A stretch of DNA of 27,851 nt from Chara braunii. Lineage: Eukaryota > Streptophyta > Charophyceae > Charales > Characeae. Below the pieces are notes generated by a model. That model was not told where the DNA came from, did not search any database, and worked only from the letters and a program-made list of their open reading frames with translations. This document shows, one piece after another, positions 18,950-26,334 of this stretch. Numbering within the stretch: position 1 is the stretch's first letter; each line of letters begins with the position of its first letter. The position numbers and the translations under genes are program-made. The stretch is taken from NCBI GenBank assembly GCA_003427395.1, contig BFEA01000014.1, forward strand, positions 5,608,613-5,636,463, given 5' to 3'.

Positions 18950-19534
18950 ATGTTTTTCCTTGATGACGTCTCGGGATTTTTGCAATTGATTGACATATGG
19001 ACTGACAAACGCCCTTCGATCGGGCGTCAGCCTCCCATATCTCCCGTGTCAACGCGACCTTTTCTTTACGACGAGGAAGGGACACGTGTATGCGAGTGGG
19101 ACGTACGAGAAGCTGTCGCACGGATCGGCGGACGATATTACTTCCCTCCGGAAAATCGTTATTCAGGATTCGTAGAGGCTGGGTTTGTCATTATCGATAC
19201 ACACTTTCCACCTTACTCGATATTGTTGCCATTTAACGAGTTGATCATCATCCCGTGGACGGCAGTAGAACCTCACTGGCCTCGCATTCTATGCACCGAG
19301 TGCCAGCGCTTTGAGCGCTACGAATCCAAGGGTTTCCACTACCGCGTATGGAGTGAAGACGAACACAGAGAAAGAGCCACACGACTGAGGCGCTCCACGT
19401 CGAACTCAGAACTCACGGGTGAACGACGTCGGGACTTGATACGAAGACGAGACACGCGAAGTGTGCCGAAACCTTTTCGCTCTAAAAGAAGGGTCGTAGC
19501 ACGGTGGGAAGTCCGACAATACTTTTTGGATTGA
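18950..19534 (+). CDS. Unidentified 194-residue protein encoded upstream of the primer-binding site
   Basis: An intact frame from ATG 18950 (weak context, C at -3) to TGA 19532 has strongly protein-like composition. Its aromatic-rich central part (RIGGRYYFPPENRYSGF, then GFVIIDTHFPPYSILLPFNE) is followed by a C-T-E-C pair in LCTECQRFERYESKG, and the C-terminal third is very basic (ERRRDLIRRRDTR, then PFRSKRRVVARW). I recognise no family. The single C-x2-C pair is not enough to call a zinc finger. It lies downstream of the TATA box and about 210 bases upstream of the primer-binding site, so it would be the first ORF on the element's transcript, or part of the LTR itself. The basic tail could bind nucleic acid (inference). 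It is unusually intact next to the damaged pol region. Confidence 0.6.
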   Translation: MFFLDDVSGFLQLIDIWTDKRPSIGRQPPISPVSTRPFLYDEEGTRVCEWDVREAVARIGGRYYFPPENRYSGFVEAGFVIIDTHFPPYSILLPFNELIIIPWTAVEPHWPRILCTECQRFERYESKGFHYRVWSEDEHRERATRLRRSTSNSELTGERRRDLIRRRDTRSVPKPFRSKRRVVARWEVRQYFLD

Positions 19535-19745
19535 ATTTGTATTCGCGCCGAACTCTCGCGCGCATTTTGCGACGTGCGAAAAACGGTCGACTTACTTCAT
19601 TGGACCAGCACGGGGAATTTCAGTTCCGTCTGTGTCCGCATACTCAATTTCCAAAAATCCTTGGCACACCCCATCTTGCTGTTTTTCTGGGCGCCCTTTC
19701 CGCACCTCTAGCACTCCGAACGAAAGACAGCACAAGGCGTGAGGT

Positions 19746-19758
19746 TGGTATCGGAGCC
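19746..19758 (+). other. Primer-binding site for initiator methionine tRNA
   Basis: TGGTATCGGAGCC matches 12 of 13 bases of the complement of the plant initiator-Met tRNA 3' end (TGGTATCAGAGCC), with a single A-to-G difference. This is the usual minus-strand primer site of plant Ty3 elements. It lies 118 bases before the gag ATG, the expected place. Confidence 0.85.
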
Positions 19759-19770
19759 GACACGTGTCGG
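19757..19770. promoter_or_regulatory. Perfect 14-bp palindrome overlapping the end of the primer-binding site
   Basis: CCGACACGTGTCGG is exactly self-complementary. In the RNA it could form a hairpin or a palindromic loop for genome dimerisation, as retroviruses have between primer-binding site and gag. As DNA it contains CACGTG, a plant G-box core. Both roles are inferred. Confidence 0.5.
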
Positions 19771-19875
19771 TTCTGATGATAGTAAGTCGAACTGGCGAGA
19801 GGTAGAAGAAGCCCTCAACCAGCTCGAAGAGACCGACCAGTAACCAGGTCTCGATCTGGTGCGATTGTACCCGTT

Positions 19876-21468
19876 ATGCCAATGGCAGACGGTAATAGGA
19901 TGGTGGTTAGCGTTCCTGCCCCCTTCCCCTTCTTCCCTAACCATACCCACCCCGAAGCTTGGGCGGAAGCCGTCGAAGCTCAAGGATACAGCGCGGGTGA
20001 TCTTCCCCGTGTTCTTACCTTGCTACTTCGTAATACGGCGCATGACTGGTTTAGAAAGCACATGTGGGTAGATTGGACTACTTTCAAACAAACGTTCTTG
20101 GCTCGATTTGATACGGTCAGTGAAGATGCCGCCTGGTACATACTCAAAAATCGTCCGCAAGGACCAGGGGAATTGCTGCCTGATTTTGTGGATCGATTTC
20201 AAACCACGTTGGATAAATCTGGGCGAGATGAGAAATCCGCTCGAGATTTGTTCATCGATCATCTACGAAGTCCGACGCTAAAAGGGAAGTTACAGAAAAA
20301 GGTTCCCCCAAAAACTCACCAGCTGTCGGCTATCATCGCTAAAGCCCTCGAGTTAGACCTGGCCGATACAAAGAAATATACCAGTCAGGGAGACGAAGAC
20401 ATCACAGATACGATACAGGATGTAGCAACTAAAAGAAGATCGTGGTTACGGGCGGTAAAACGGTTTTATCCCCATGACCTCCCCGACGGGACCGCCTCTG
20501 ATATCCCGTTAGCTTCGTCGTCCTTGCCCCCAAGGAATCCACAGGTAGCGGCCGTTAAAAGCAGAATCCCCAACGATTCTCCCTCTCAGGCCGTAACAAA
20601 CTTACATCTTGCACAAATGATCCATACGGCCACCACCAAGCAATCGGAATGGATGAGCAACCTGGTTCAAATGCAGGCAGCTCATATGGGGCGGATGAAA
20701 CAGATAATGAGCAGGCTAATTAAGCCCAACCCGGCCCCTGCTCGACCTGCCGCTGCGTCATTTCCCCTCTTGCCTGCCCCGCCTACACCTAGGTATGCCC
20801 CACCGTTCCCTCACCCAGCTAATCCAGCAGGAAAGGTCGAGTGTTTTAACTGCAAACAGCCCGGACATTTTGTCCGGAACTGTCCGCAACCGAAACGTAA
20901 TCAGCCCCCTCCAGCCGCGGCCCCTGTAGCTCTGAACCAAGGACGAGTGGCCGCACCGATGGACACGGCCCGAGGGGAACTTGTTGTATATGAGCAACCC
21001 TCCCCCTCAACGGCAGTTGCTTCAACCTCGGGAGCTTCTTCCTCCTCTGACGCTGCTGACGTGGTTGATCCACTCGAGTATCTTCATCTCGCCGGCATGG
21101 TCGGAGCGATCCGATTGACCCATGATGATCTTGAATGGGTCGATCGCGAATCCAATCCCGGTCCACAGTTTCGGACGGGAAAAATTAATGTATTACGAGC
21201 GCTTAAGCAGCTGGATATTCGTGTTCCGATCCCGGTGGGGCATTTGCTAACCATCTCTGAAGCTGCAAACGATAAACTCCTGCAACATTGCCAGGAAAAT
21301 CAAAAGCGCTTCACGGACCAGCGAATACAGCGAATGTTGAAGAAGAAGGAAGGAGGTGAGGAGGTTGCACCACCTGAACCTGAAACAGATGAACCCGAAG
21401 CAGCACGAGTAGCTGCGATTTCGTTGGCAGAGAAGGATCACTTCGTACGAAATCGGCCAATGTTATAG
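19876..21468 (+). CDS. gag: Gag polyprotein with CCHC zinc knuckle and 2A-like motif
   Basis: This 530-residue frame is the best-preserved gene of the element. It starts at the first ATG after the primer-binding site (G at -3). Residues about 25-190 resemble the Ty3 retrotransposon Gag domain (AHDWFRKHMW, WTTFKQTFLARFD, then a helical acidic region). Gag would form the virus-like particle shell. A proline/alanine-rich linker leads to a CCHC zinc knuckle at residues 323-336 (CFNCKQPGHFVRNC), which binds RNA. At residues 423-430 the sequence DRESNPGP exactly fits the 2A ribosome-skipping consensus D-x-E-x-N-P-G-P. The remaining 100 residues (FRTGKINVLRALKQLDIRV, then a lysine/glutamate-rich tail) precede a TAG at 21466. 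The protease continues in the same frame after that TAG, so the stop is either a nonsense mutation or a readthrough codon. Confidence 0.9.
   Translation: MPMADGNRMVVSVPAPFPFFPNHTHPEAWAEAVEAQGYSAGDLPRVLTLLLRNTAHDWFRKHMWVDWTTFKQTFLARFDTVSEDAAWYILKNRPQGPGELLPDFVDRFQTTLDKSGRDEKSARDLFIDHLRSPTLKGKLQKKVPPKTHQLSAIIAKALELDLADTKKYTSQGDEDITDTIQDVATKRRSWLRAVKRFYPHDLPDGTASDIPLASSSLPPRNPQVAAVKSRIPNDSPSQAVTNLHLAQMIHTATTKQSEWMSNLVQMQAAHMGRMKQIMSRLIKPNPAPARPAAASFPLLPAPPTPRYAPPFPHPANPAGKVECFNCKQPGHFVRNCPQPKRNQPPPAAAPVALNQGRVAAPMDTARGELVVYEQPSPSTAVASTSGASSSSDAADVVDPLEYLHLAGMVGAIRLTHDDLEWVDRESNPGPQFRTGKINVLRALKQLDIRVPIPVGHLLTISEAANDKLLQHCQENQKRFTDQRIQRMLKKKEGGEEVAPPEPETDEPEAARVAAISLAEKDHFVRNRPML
21142..21165 (+). 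other. 2A-like ribosome-skipping motif
   Basis: Codons for D-R-E-S-N-P-G-P lie in the gag frame. In viral and non-LTR 2A sequences the Gly-Pro bond is skipped during translation, giving two proteins from one ORF. Here the break would be between residues 429 and 430 and would release Gag from the protease-containing product. The preceding residues (HDDLEWV) are acidic, with a hydrophobic segment (LHLAGMVGAIRL) upstream, which is broadly compatible. Activity is not shown. Confidence 0.5.
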
Positions 21469-21822
21469 AAAAGCGTTGAGTGTGATTGTGAAGTTTGGGG
21501 CAAACCGTTTAACGCCCTTATCGATACTGGGTCTTCCGCAGTGACCATATCCTTAGACACAGTAAGAAAGACAGGACGGCTCGGATCCATTCTTCCTCAA
21601 TCTGTCAAAGACAATTATGTCTCTGCCGACGAGGAAGCAATGAACATCGTAGGTATTCTTGAGAATGTGACTGTGAAGGTCGGACGAGCACACGTCCTTG
21701 TTAACGCACTAGTAATAGATGTGCGCTCCTATTCTGTGTTGTTAGGATTACCTTGGGCGATGGCGGTAGGTGCTCGTCTGCATTTTGACTCCAAACAACT
21801 GGTACTCACGCAAACTGGGTGA
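21469..21822 (+). pseudogene. Retroviral-type aspartic protease
   Basis: The frame continues directly from gag after the TAG. It reads WGKPFNALIDTGSSAVTIS, with the catalytic D-T-G-S at 21523-21534, then VLVNALVIDVRSYSVLLGLP, where the hydrophobic L-L-G-L-P-W is the second conserved strand of retropepsins. The length of about 110 residues is normal. It would act as a dimer to cut the Gag and Pol precursors. The domain itself looks whole. A TGA at 21820 follows immediately and the same frame remains open beyond it, so that stop is probably a TGG-to-TGA change. Confidence 0.85.
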
Positions 21823-22268
21823 AAACCTCAGACTATCCCTTTGCGGATCTCCACCCGGATGGTAAGACGAACTCCTAACTTTTCCCAAGTAGGGATAATT
21901 CAAGGCCTCGATCCTGAGGAACCTTCTTCCTTGGACATCAGTAGCGGAATCGGGGAACAAGTGTATGAAGAAAAAATGCCTAGTGAGGATGAATGGAAGC
22001 ACCTGGTCGAACTTTTCGAGCACGAGATCCCCGAAGAGTTTCGAGTGTGCCCCAGAACCGCCCGAAGCTTCCACGTGGATTCGGAAGACGGCACGCTCGC
22101 GCCTCTGAAAACCCGGATCAGCCCTTCAACCCTCCTCGGGGAACCCATCCTGCAAGTATCTGACCTAGCAGATGATTTGGAACCCCCTCGCACCTTGTAC
22201 GAGGGAGCGCTGATTTGGAACCCCCTCGCACCTTGTACGAGGGAGCGCTTTCCTTACGAATACGCTAG
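21823..22268 (+). pseudogene. Protease-RT linker, broken by stop and 38-bp duplication
   Basis: The pol frame continues after TGA 21820 with MPSEDEWKHLVELFEHEIPE and FRVCPRTARSFHVDSEDG, an acidic linker I cannot assign to a domain. At 22174-22249 a 38-bp segment is duplicated in tandem, shifting the frame by two. Removing one copy on paper puts this segment in register with the RT frame, so the duplication explains the frame change. A further in-frame TAG lies at 22266-22268 in the downstream frame. Confidence 0.7.
22174..22249. repeat. 38-bp perfect tandem duplication inside pol
   Basis: Copies 22174-22211 and 22212-22249 are identical (GATTTGGAACCCCCTCGCAC to GAGGGAGCGCT). Perfect identity indicates a recent event relative to other damage. 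Each copy also contains CTCG...CGAG self-complementary words. Confidence 0.97.
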
Positions 22269-23488
22269 CAACAGACAGAACAATACGTGGATGTTTTTGT
22301 TTTCCCACCAAGATCGTTGCTAACAATGGGAGCGACCATCGCTTTGATTAAACAAGAGGCCGAAGCACCGGTAGGTGACGTACCCGATCTGATGCAGGAA
22401 ATGGCGGATCTTACAACACTAACTGTGGAAAAAACATCGGCCGGTTTGGAGACTGATGCCGAAGCCAAGGAAACCGAAATGATCAGCCCTGCTGAATCAC
22501 AGATGATTGCGACTGTCTTCTCTGTTCGCACCAGTAGTTCAGTTTTTTCTAGTGTCCATGAGCGATGGGAAAGGCCGGCTGATTGGGTCGACATATCTCT
22601 TCAGATCCCTGGACGACCGACAATCTCCCTCCCAAACCACGTCCCCACCGAACTCCAAAAGTCGCTAATCAGTGTTTTGAATGGCTACATGGAAGTATTG
22701 AGTGTTCGCAATAATGATATCGGCCTAACTAACGTGATTGAACATGTCATTCTCATGGCGGATTATCCACCCATTAGCTGCGTTCCTTATAGGTACTCAC
22801 CAACTCAAAGAGCGGCTGCTTTTCAGCGGATCAAAGAATTTGAAGCTAATGGATGGATCGAACCCGCTATAGGGCCGTGGTCTTTTCCCGTAGTAATTGT
22901 GCCTAAAAAGGACGGAGGAATTCGCATTTGCATCGATTATCGGAAGTTGAATGATATCACGATCAAGGATGTGTACCCTCTCCCCAGATTGACGAGTTGT
23001 TGGATGCGATTGGGAGTGCTCGATTTTTCAGCAAGTTTGATGTTCACCATGGGTTCCATCATCTTCTTGTCCGAGAAGAAGATCGCCCGAAGACTGGGTT
23101 TGTACTCTTCGAAGGTACGTGGCAGTGGATTCGGTGTCCGATGGGTATCTGCAATGCCCCCGCAACTTTTCAGCGAGCCATGAACATGGCCTTCCAGAAT
23201 TTCGTGCGGAAGACTCGTTTGGCGCAGAAGATCATTAACTACTGCGTGATCGTATACATGGATGACATTCTGGTGTACTCGAGTTCCTACGAAGGGCACG
23301 TGCAGCACATCGAATGGGCACTGCATGCGTTACGAGATGCTGGTTTCAAGGTGGCGTTCGAGAAGTGCCATTTTTTCCTTACCACCATTTCCTTCCTGGG
23401 ACACGTGGTAACAGACCAGGGACTCAGATCGGAGCCGCAGAAGGTGGCAGCTGTGAGAGATGCGCCGGTGCCTACGACTATCACGTAA
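22269..23488 (+). pseudogene. Reverse transcriptase domain, frameshifted
   Basis: In order, the domain has SPTQRAAAFQRIKEFEANGW, then GPWSFPVVIVPKKDGGIRIC and DYRKLNDITIKDVYPLPR (RT fingers). After a one-base deletion near 22983-22986 in a C run, the next frame has ELLDAIGSARFFSKFDVHHG with motif A aspartate at 23039, NAPATFQRAM (motif B) and YMDD at 23255-23266 (motif C). GFKVAFEKCHFFLTTISFLG (motif E/thumb) follows. These are Ty3-type RT motifs, with YMDD where YIDD is more common. The enzyme would copy the element RNA into DNA. The frame ends at TAA 23486, where the family has an acidic residue, and continues in the same frame afterwards, indicating a nonsense mutation. Confidence 0.9.
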
Positions 23489-23884
23489 GTTCGCGCCTTT
23501 TTGGGCCTGACCTCGTACTACCGAAGGTTCATCAAGGGCTTCGCGGCGATTGCGGGACCCCTCACGAATCTGCTGCGAAAGGATCAACCGTTGATCTGGA
23601 CGTCGGAGTGCGATCAAGCGTTTTCGAAACTCAAGGCCGCCCTCATTTCGGCCCCGGTCCTTATAAGGATGGATCCCGAAAAACCTTGTGTCCTCATTAC
23701 TGACTGGCAGCCAGAGGCAATTTCGGCGATCCTGGCCCAGGTGGGACCAAGCGGACTTGAGTGCGTAGTGGAGTATGCGTCCAAATCGGTGCCCGCCTAC
23801 AAGCGTAACTACGCCGCTCCAACAGGAGAATCTACGCTGCTCTTTGGGGAAGTAGTCACTTCCGAGCTAAGTTTACATTGGTAA
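23489..23884 (+). pseudogene. RT connection and N-terminal RNase H
   Basis: The same frame as the RT continues after TAA 23486: FLGLTSYYRRFIKGFAAIAG, then FSKLKAALISAPVL, typical of the Ty3 RT connection. RNase H starts at VLITDWQPEAISAILAQ (first catalytic aspartate), followed by YASKSVPAYKRNY and TGES near the expected catalytic glutamate. RNase H would remove the RNA strand during replication. The frame stops at 23882 after a short segment (VVTSELSLHW) that does not match the family, where about 30-40 bases appear to be missing. Confidence 0.82.
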
Positions 23885-24137
23885 CTGATCATGAGCCTCT
23901 GCTAGCCCTGAAGAAATCTAAGGATTACTCGGGCATGATCGGGAGATGGGCAACAGTCAGAGCATGGACTTTGATATTCGTCACCGAAAACAAGAAAGGC
24001 ACGGGAATGCGGACGGATTGACACGACTGCACCGACCTGAGAAGGTTCCGAAGAATGAGGAGGTGATTCCGTGGAACGAACCAAAGAAGGAGAACGGACC
24101 TCGATACGGCCAAGTGGAGATCCTGTCAAAGGAGTAA
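23869..24137 (+). pseudogene. C-terminal part of RNase H and pol end
   Basis: In a new frame from about 23869 the sequence reads KFTLVTDHEPLLALKKSK, the conserved TDH-PL segment of Ty3 RNase H, up to about 23950. It then changes frame once more and reads MDFDIRHRKQERHGNADGL with the N-A-D-x-L-T-R-L end typical of this domain. The frame closes at TAA 24135-24137. The next ORF starts at ATG 24206, so here pol appears to end before integrase instead of continuing into it. Confidence 0.8.
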
Positions 24138-24205
24138 GTGACACGGGGTCCACTTTTTGTTCCGCCCCCTCTGCAATTCAGTCCCATCTCTCCCTTTCTG
24201 CCATC

Positions 24206-24808
24206 ATGACTACCCCACCCGTCTCTGCGAATTCTGCCCCTCTCACCTCCTCCGCTTTCTTTGCCACCCTCCCCGATAAATTCTGTTATTTTTGTACATG
24301 TATTGCACGGGTTTATGGGGTTGACTGTCATCCTTTCGAAACCGGGTTTGTCGATTGGGTAGAATGTGCCANGTGTGTCAATCGTGCGCACGGGGCCTGC
24401 GTTCGCTATCGAACGAGTAGCAAGGAATGGAGGTGCCCCTTGTGTAGAACGGCCAAACTTCCCACAGAGGTCCGATTCGAGGCCGCCCGAACGGACGAAC
24501 CTGAATATGATGAGAAATACTGTCGAGCGGAGGTTTGGACGGATAAAATTTTATTAGCTAAATTAGCGGGATTATCATTGGGTCACCTCACCAAACATGA
24601 CGGACGTAGGGCTACCGAGAGATCTCGGGACTATCGATGGATCAACCGTCATTTGGAAAAGCGCAAAACTGACGGATCGGGTTCGTGGTTGACGGTTCCT
24701 CATCCATTCCAGAGATACGATTGGACCCGATCTGCTCACGAAGAGCAGGCCGCTCATTTCGCGATACGTGTCACGGAGGCATCGGTTCTGGTCCAATATA
24801 CGAGATGA
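24206..24808 (+). CDS. PHD finger joined to integrase N-terminal region
   Basis: The reading frame is protein-like from ATG 24206 (A at -3). The sequence before it in this frame is only a shadow of the RNase H tail. Residues 27-80 form a C4HC3 PHD finger: CYFC, then DWVECAxC (one base, 24372, is N), VNRAHGAC and WRCPLC, including the tryptophan two residues before the last pair. PHD fingers usually read histone H3 tails. About 95 further residues lead to H-x5-H at 24737 and 24755, the first half of the integrase HHCC zinc finger. A frame change at about 24756-24768 moves the integrase to the next frame, so the stop at 24808 is not the natural end. The PHD finger could direct integration to particular chromatin (inference). 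Confidence 0.78.
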   Translation: MTTPPVSANSAPLTSSAFFATLPDKFCYFCTCIARVYGVDCHPFETGFVDWVECAXCVNRAHGACVRYRTSSKEWRCPLCRTAKLPTEVRFEAARTDEPEYDEKYCRAEVWTDKILLAKLAGLSLGHLTKHDGRRATERSRDYRWINRHLEKRKTDGSGSWLTVPHPFQRYDWTRSAHEEQAAHFAIRVTEASVLVQYTR

Positions 24809-25331
24809 TGTCAAATACGTTGTCGTCAACTGTCTGGTCTGTGCCGCTGATCGCGCCCCAATACGGGGACCGAACACGATAGTACCTACGGATGTAGAAC
24901 GCCCCTTCCAGCGAGTCAGTATGGACACAACAGATATTGACGTGCCACCTGGCCCAAACCGCTGTGAATATTCTATCCTTTTAGTATTAATAGATCATTT
25001 TTTCAAGTACATCGAAGTCTACCCCTGCAAGACCCGCAAGGCCGCAGAAATAGCCACGTACATCGATCGGTTCCTCTATACCCATCTAGATACGGAAGAA
25101 ATTCTGACCGACAATGGGTCTGAATTCAAAGGCGAAGTAGAGGAACTGCTCGCACGAAGGGGCATCACGCTCCTACATACGGTACCCCATGTATCTCAGT
25201 CGAACAGATTGGTCGAAAATGCCAACCGTATGATTAAAACTGCCCTTCGCAGGAATTTAGCGGCACATGACACGCGTCCGTGGCCCGAGATCGTATATCA
25301 GGGGGTTCACCCCCTTCCAGCTTCGCACTAA
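24768..25331 (+). pseudogene. Integrase catalytic core
   Basis: This continues the preceding ORF after a one-base frame change. FWSNIRDDVKYVVVNCLVC completes the HHCC zinc finger with cysteines at 24831 and 24840. The DDE core follows: VSMDTTDID (first aspartate 24924), ILLVLIDHFFKYIEVYPCKT, ILTDNGSEFKGE (second aspartate 25110) and QSNRLVENANRMIK (glutamate 25215). The spacing from second D to E is 34 residues, where most Ty3 integrases have 35. The enzyme would insert element DNA into the genome. The frame ends at 25331 just after RPWPEIVYQG. The expected residues up to the GFTPFQLR segment are missing, pointing to a small deletion. Confidence 0.88.
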
Positions 25332-25863
25332 TAGCCTCCCCTGTGTCGACTACCGGGGTAACTCGGAAATCGCCGAAGTAGGGGGTAGAGACACGCGTGC
25401 CGCCCTTAAGGCCAAGGCCAAAAGGTATACCGATTTAATGGAACGGGCCGTCCCGAAGCTAGCCCGAAAAAGACAAAGGATGACCGATCTGGCCCACGGT
25501 TGGCAGGTCCGTAGCTATGAGGCTCGAAATGGAAATGTTGGGCCCCAGCATCAATATAAATTAGGGGACCTAGTGCAGGTACGTAAATGTGCACGCGACC
25601 GGAAACTCGCTCCCAAGTTTTCTGGCTGTTTTCGTGTTGTCGAGCTCGGACCCAACGGCGCCAACACGGTGCGCGTCACGCCTGAGGCTAGTGCTAACCA
25701 TAGCTCTGTCCCCATCGTCCGACATACCTCCTACCTCCGACCTCTCCCTCCCTCCGATCTTCTCCCCCCCTCCTCCTCCGAAGGCGAGGAGAACGACGAC
25801 GATCTAACACTCTCTCCGCTCTCTCCCTCCTGCCCTTCGTCTTCCTCTCTATCCTCGCCATGA
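25311..25863 (+). pseudogene. Integrase C-terminal domain
   Basis: In a third frame the sequence resumes with GFTPFQLRT, a conserved segment just after the catalytic core. It continues through a basic helical stretch (KAKAKRYTDLMERAVPKLAR) and a GPY/F-type module (LAPKFSGCFRVVELGPNGAN), ending in a serine/proline/aspartate-rich tail. No chromodomain is visible at the end, although many plant Ty3 elements carry one there. The stop TGA (25861-25863) overlaps an ATG (25860-25862). Confidence 0.75.
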
Positions 25864-26334
25864 GCTTCATCACGGAGCGGGCTCTCGATGATCAACTGTT
25901 GCAGCCACATCTCGGAAATTCGGCAAGTTCGTCATCCATGGCTCAGTATGGATCTTCGACATCTGGCGCAGTTCTTCTGCGATGTGGGTGTGTGTGCAGT
26001 CGTCGCGTTCCGATTCGAAGGTAGTCCGCAGGCAGTAGTATTGGCGGAGGTGGTAGTGGTACATCGGCGAGCGGCTCCCGAAACGAGCCACATCACCACG
26101 GTCGCGGCTTTCAGCGGCGACATCAGTACGGTCAATCCACTGTGGCATATGGTGATCTTGACCTCGCTGCGAGAGTGGACTGAGCACGTGTCCAACGTGT
26201 GGCAGCACGGTCTTGCCCGACCAGGGCACAATCTCATCCCAACCTTCGCACCTGATCTTGACGGGGTCCGCCTCTCTCCGCGCGAGCCAGCGGTCGCAAT
26301 CCCCACCCTCATTGCTTTCCCACGCCCCCAATGA
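25860..26334 (+). pseudogene. ORF X, unidentified protein after integrase
   Basis: From ATG 25860, which overlaps the integrase stop as ATGA, the frame reads MSFITERALDDQLLQPHL and then loses coding character. The main body is in the next frame (an ATG at 25888 also lies in it) and runs to TGA 26332: FFCDVGVCAVVAFRFEGSP, then VVVHRRAAPETSHI, FSGDISTVNPLWHMVILTSL, and EHVSNVWQHGL. A one-base insertion between about 25910 and 25935 would explain the change. The protein of roughly 150-157 residues alternates hydrophobic strands and has no recognised domain. Position after integrase is where some plant LTR elements carry env-like genes, but no signal peptide or membrane segment is evident, so I do not call it env. 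Confidence 0.5.

Larger units (their letters stand above)
17028..19734 (+). repeat. Candidate 5' LTR (boundaries tentative)
   Basis: An LTR should end just left of the primer-binding site at 19746. A TGTG start (17028) and a CACA end (19731-19734) form the minimal inverted ends of an LTR, and a TATA box lies inside at 17957. The length, about 2.7 kb, is long for an LTR, and the gap of 11 bases to the primer-binding site is wider than usual. Without the 3' LTR the boundaries cannot be confirmed. The left part could be unrelated flanking DNA. Confidence 0.35.

Noticed and set aside
25560-25863. Chromodomain at the integrase C-terminus
   Set aside because: The GPY/F-type module is followed only by a Ser/Pro/Asp-rich tail. 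No aromatic-cage pattern of a chromodomain is visible.
25870-26331. 153-codon minus-strand frame opposite ORF X
   Set aside because: The plus strand carries the better protein-like frame, in the orientation of the element and between ATGA junctions. The minus frame is probably its shadow.
25860-26334. env-like gene
   Set aside because: The position would fit, but no signal peptide, clear membrane helix or glycoprotein features were seen.
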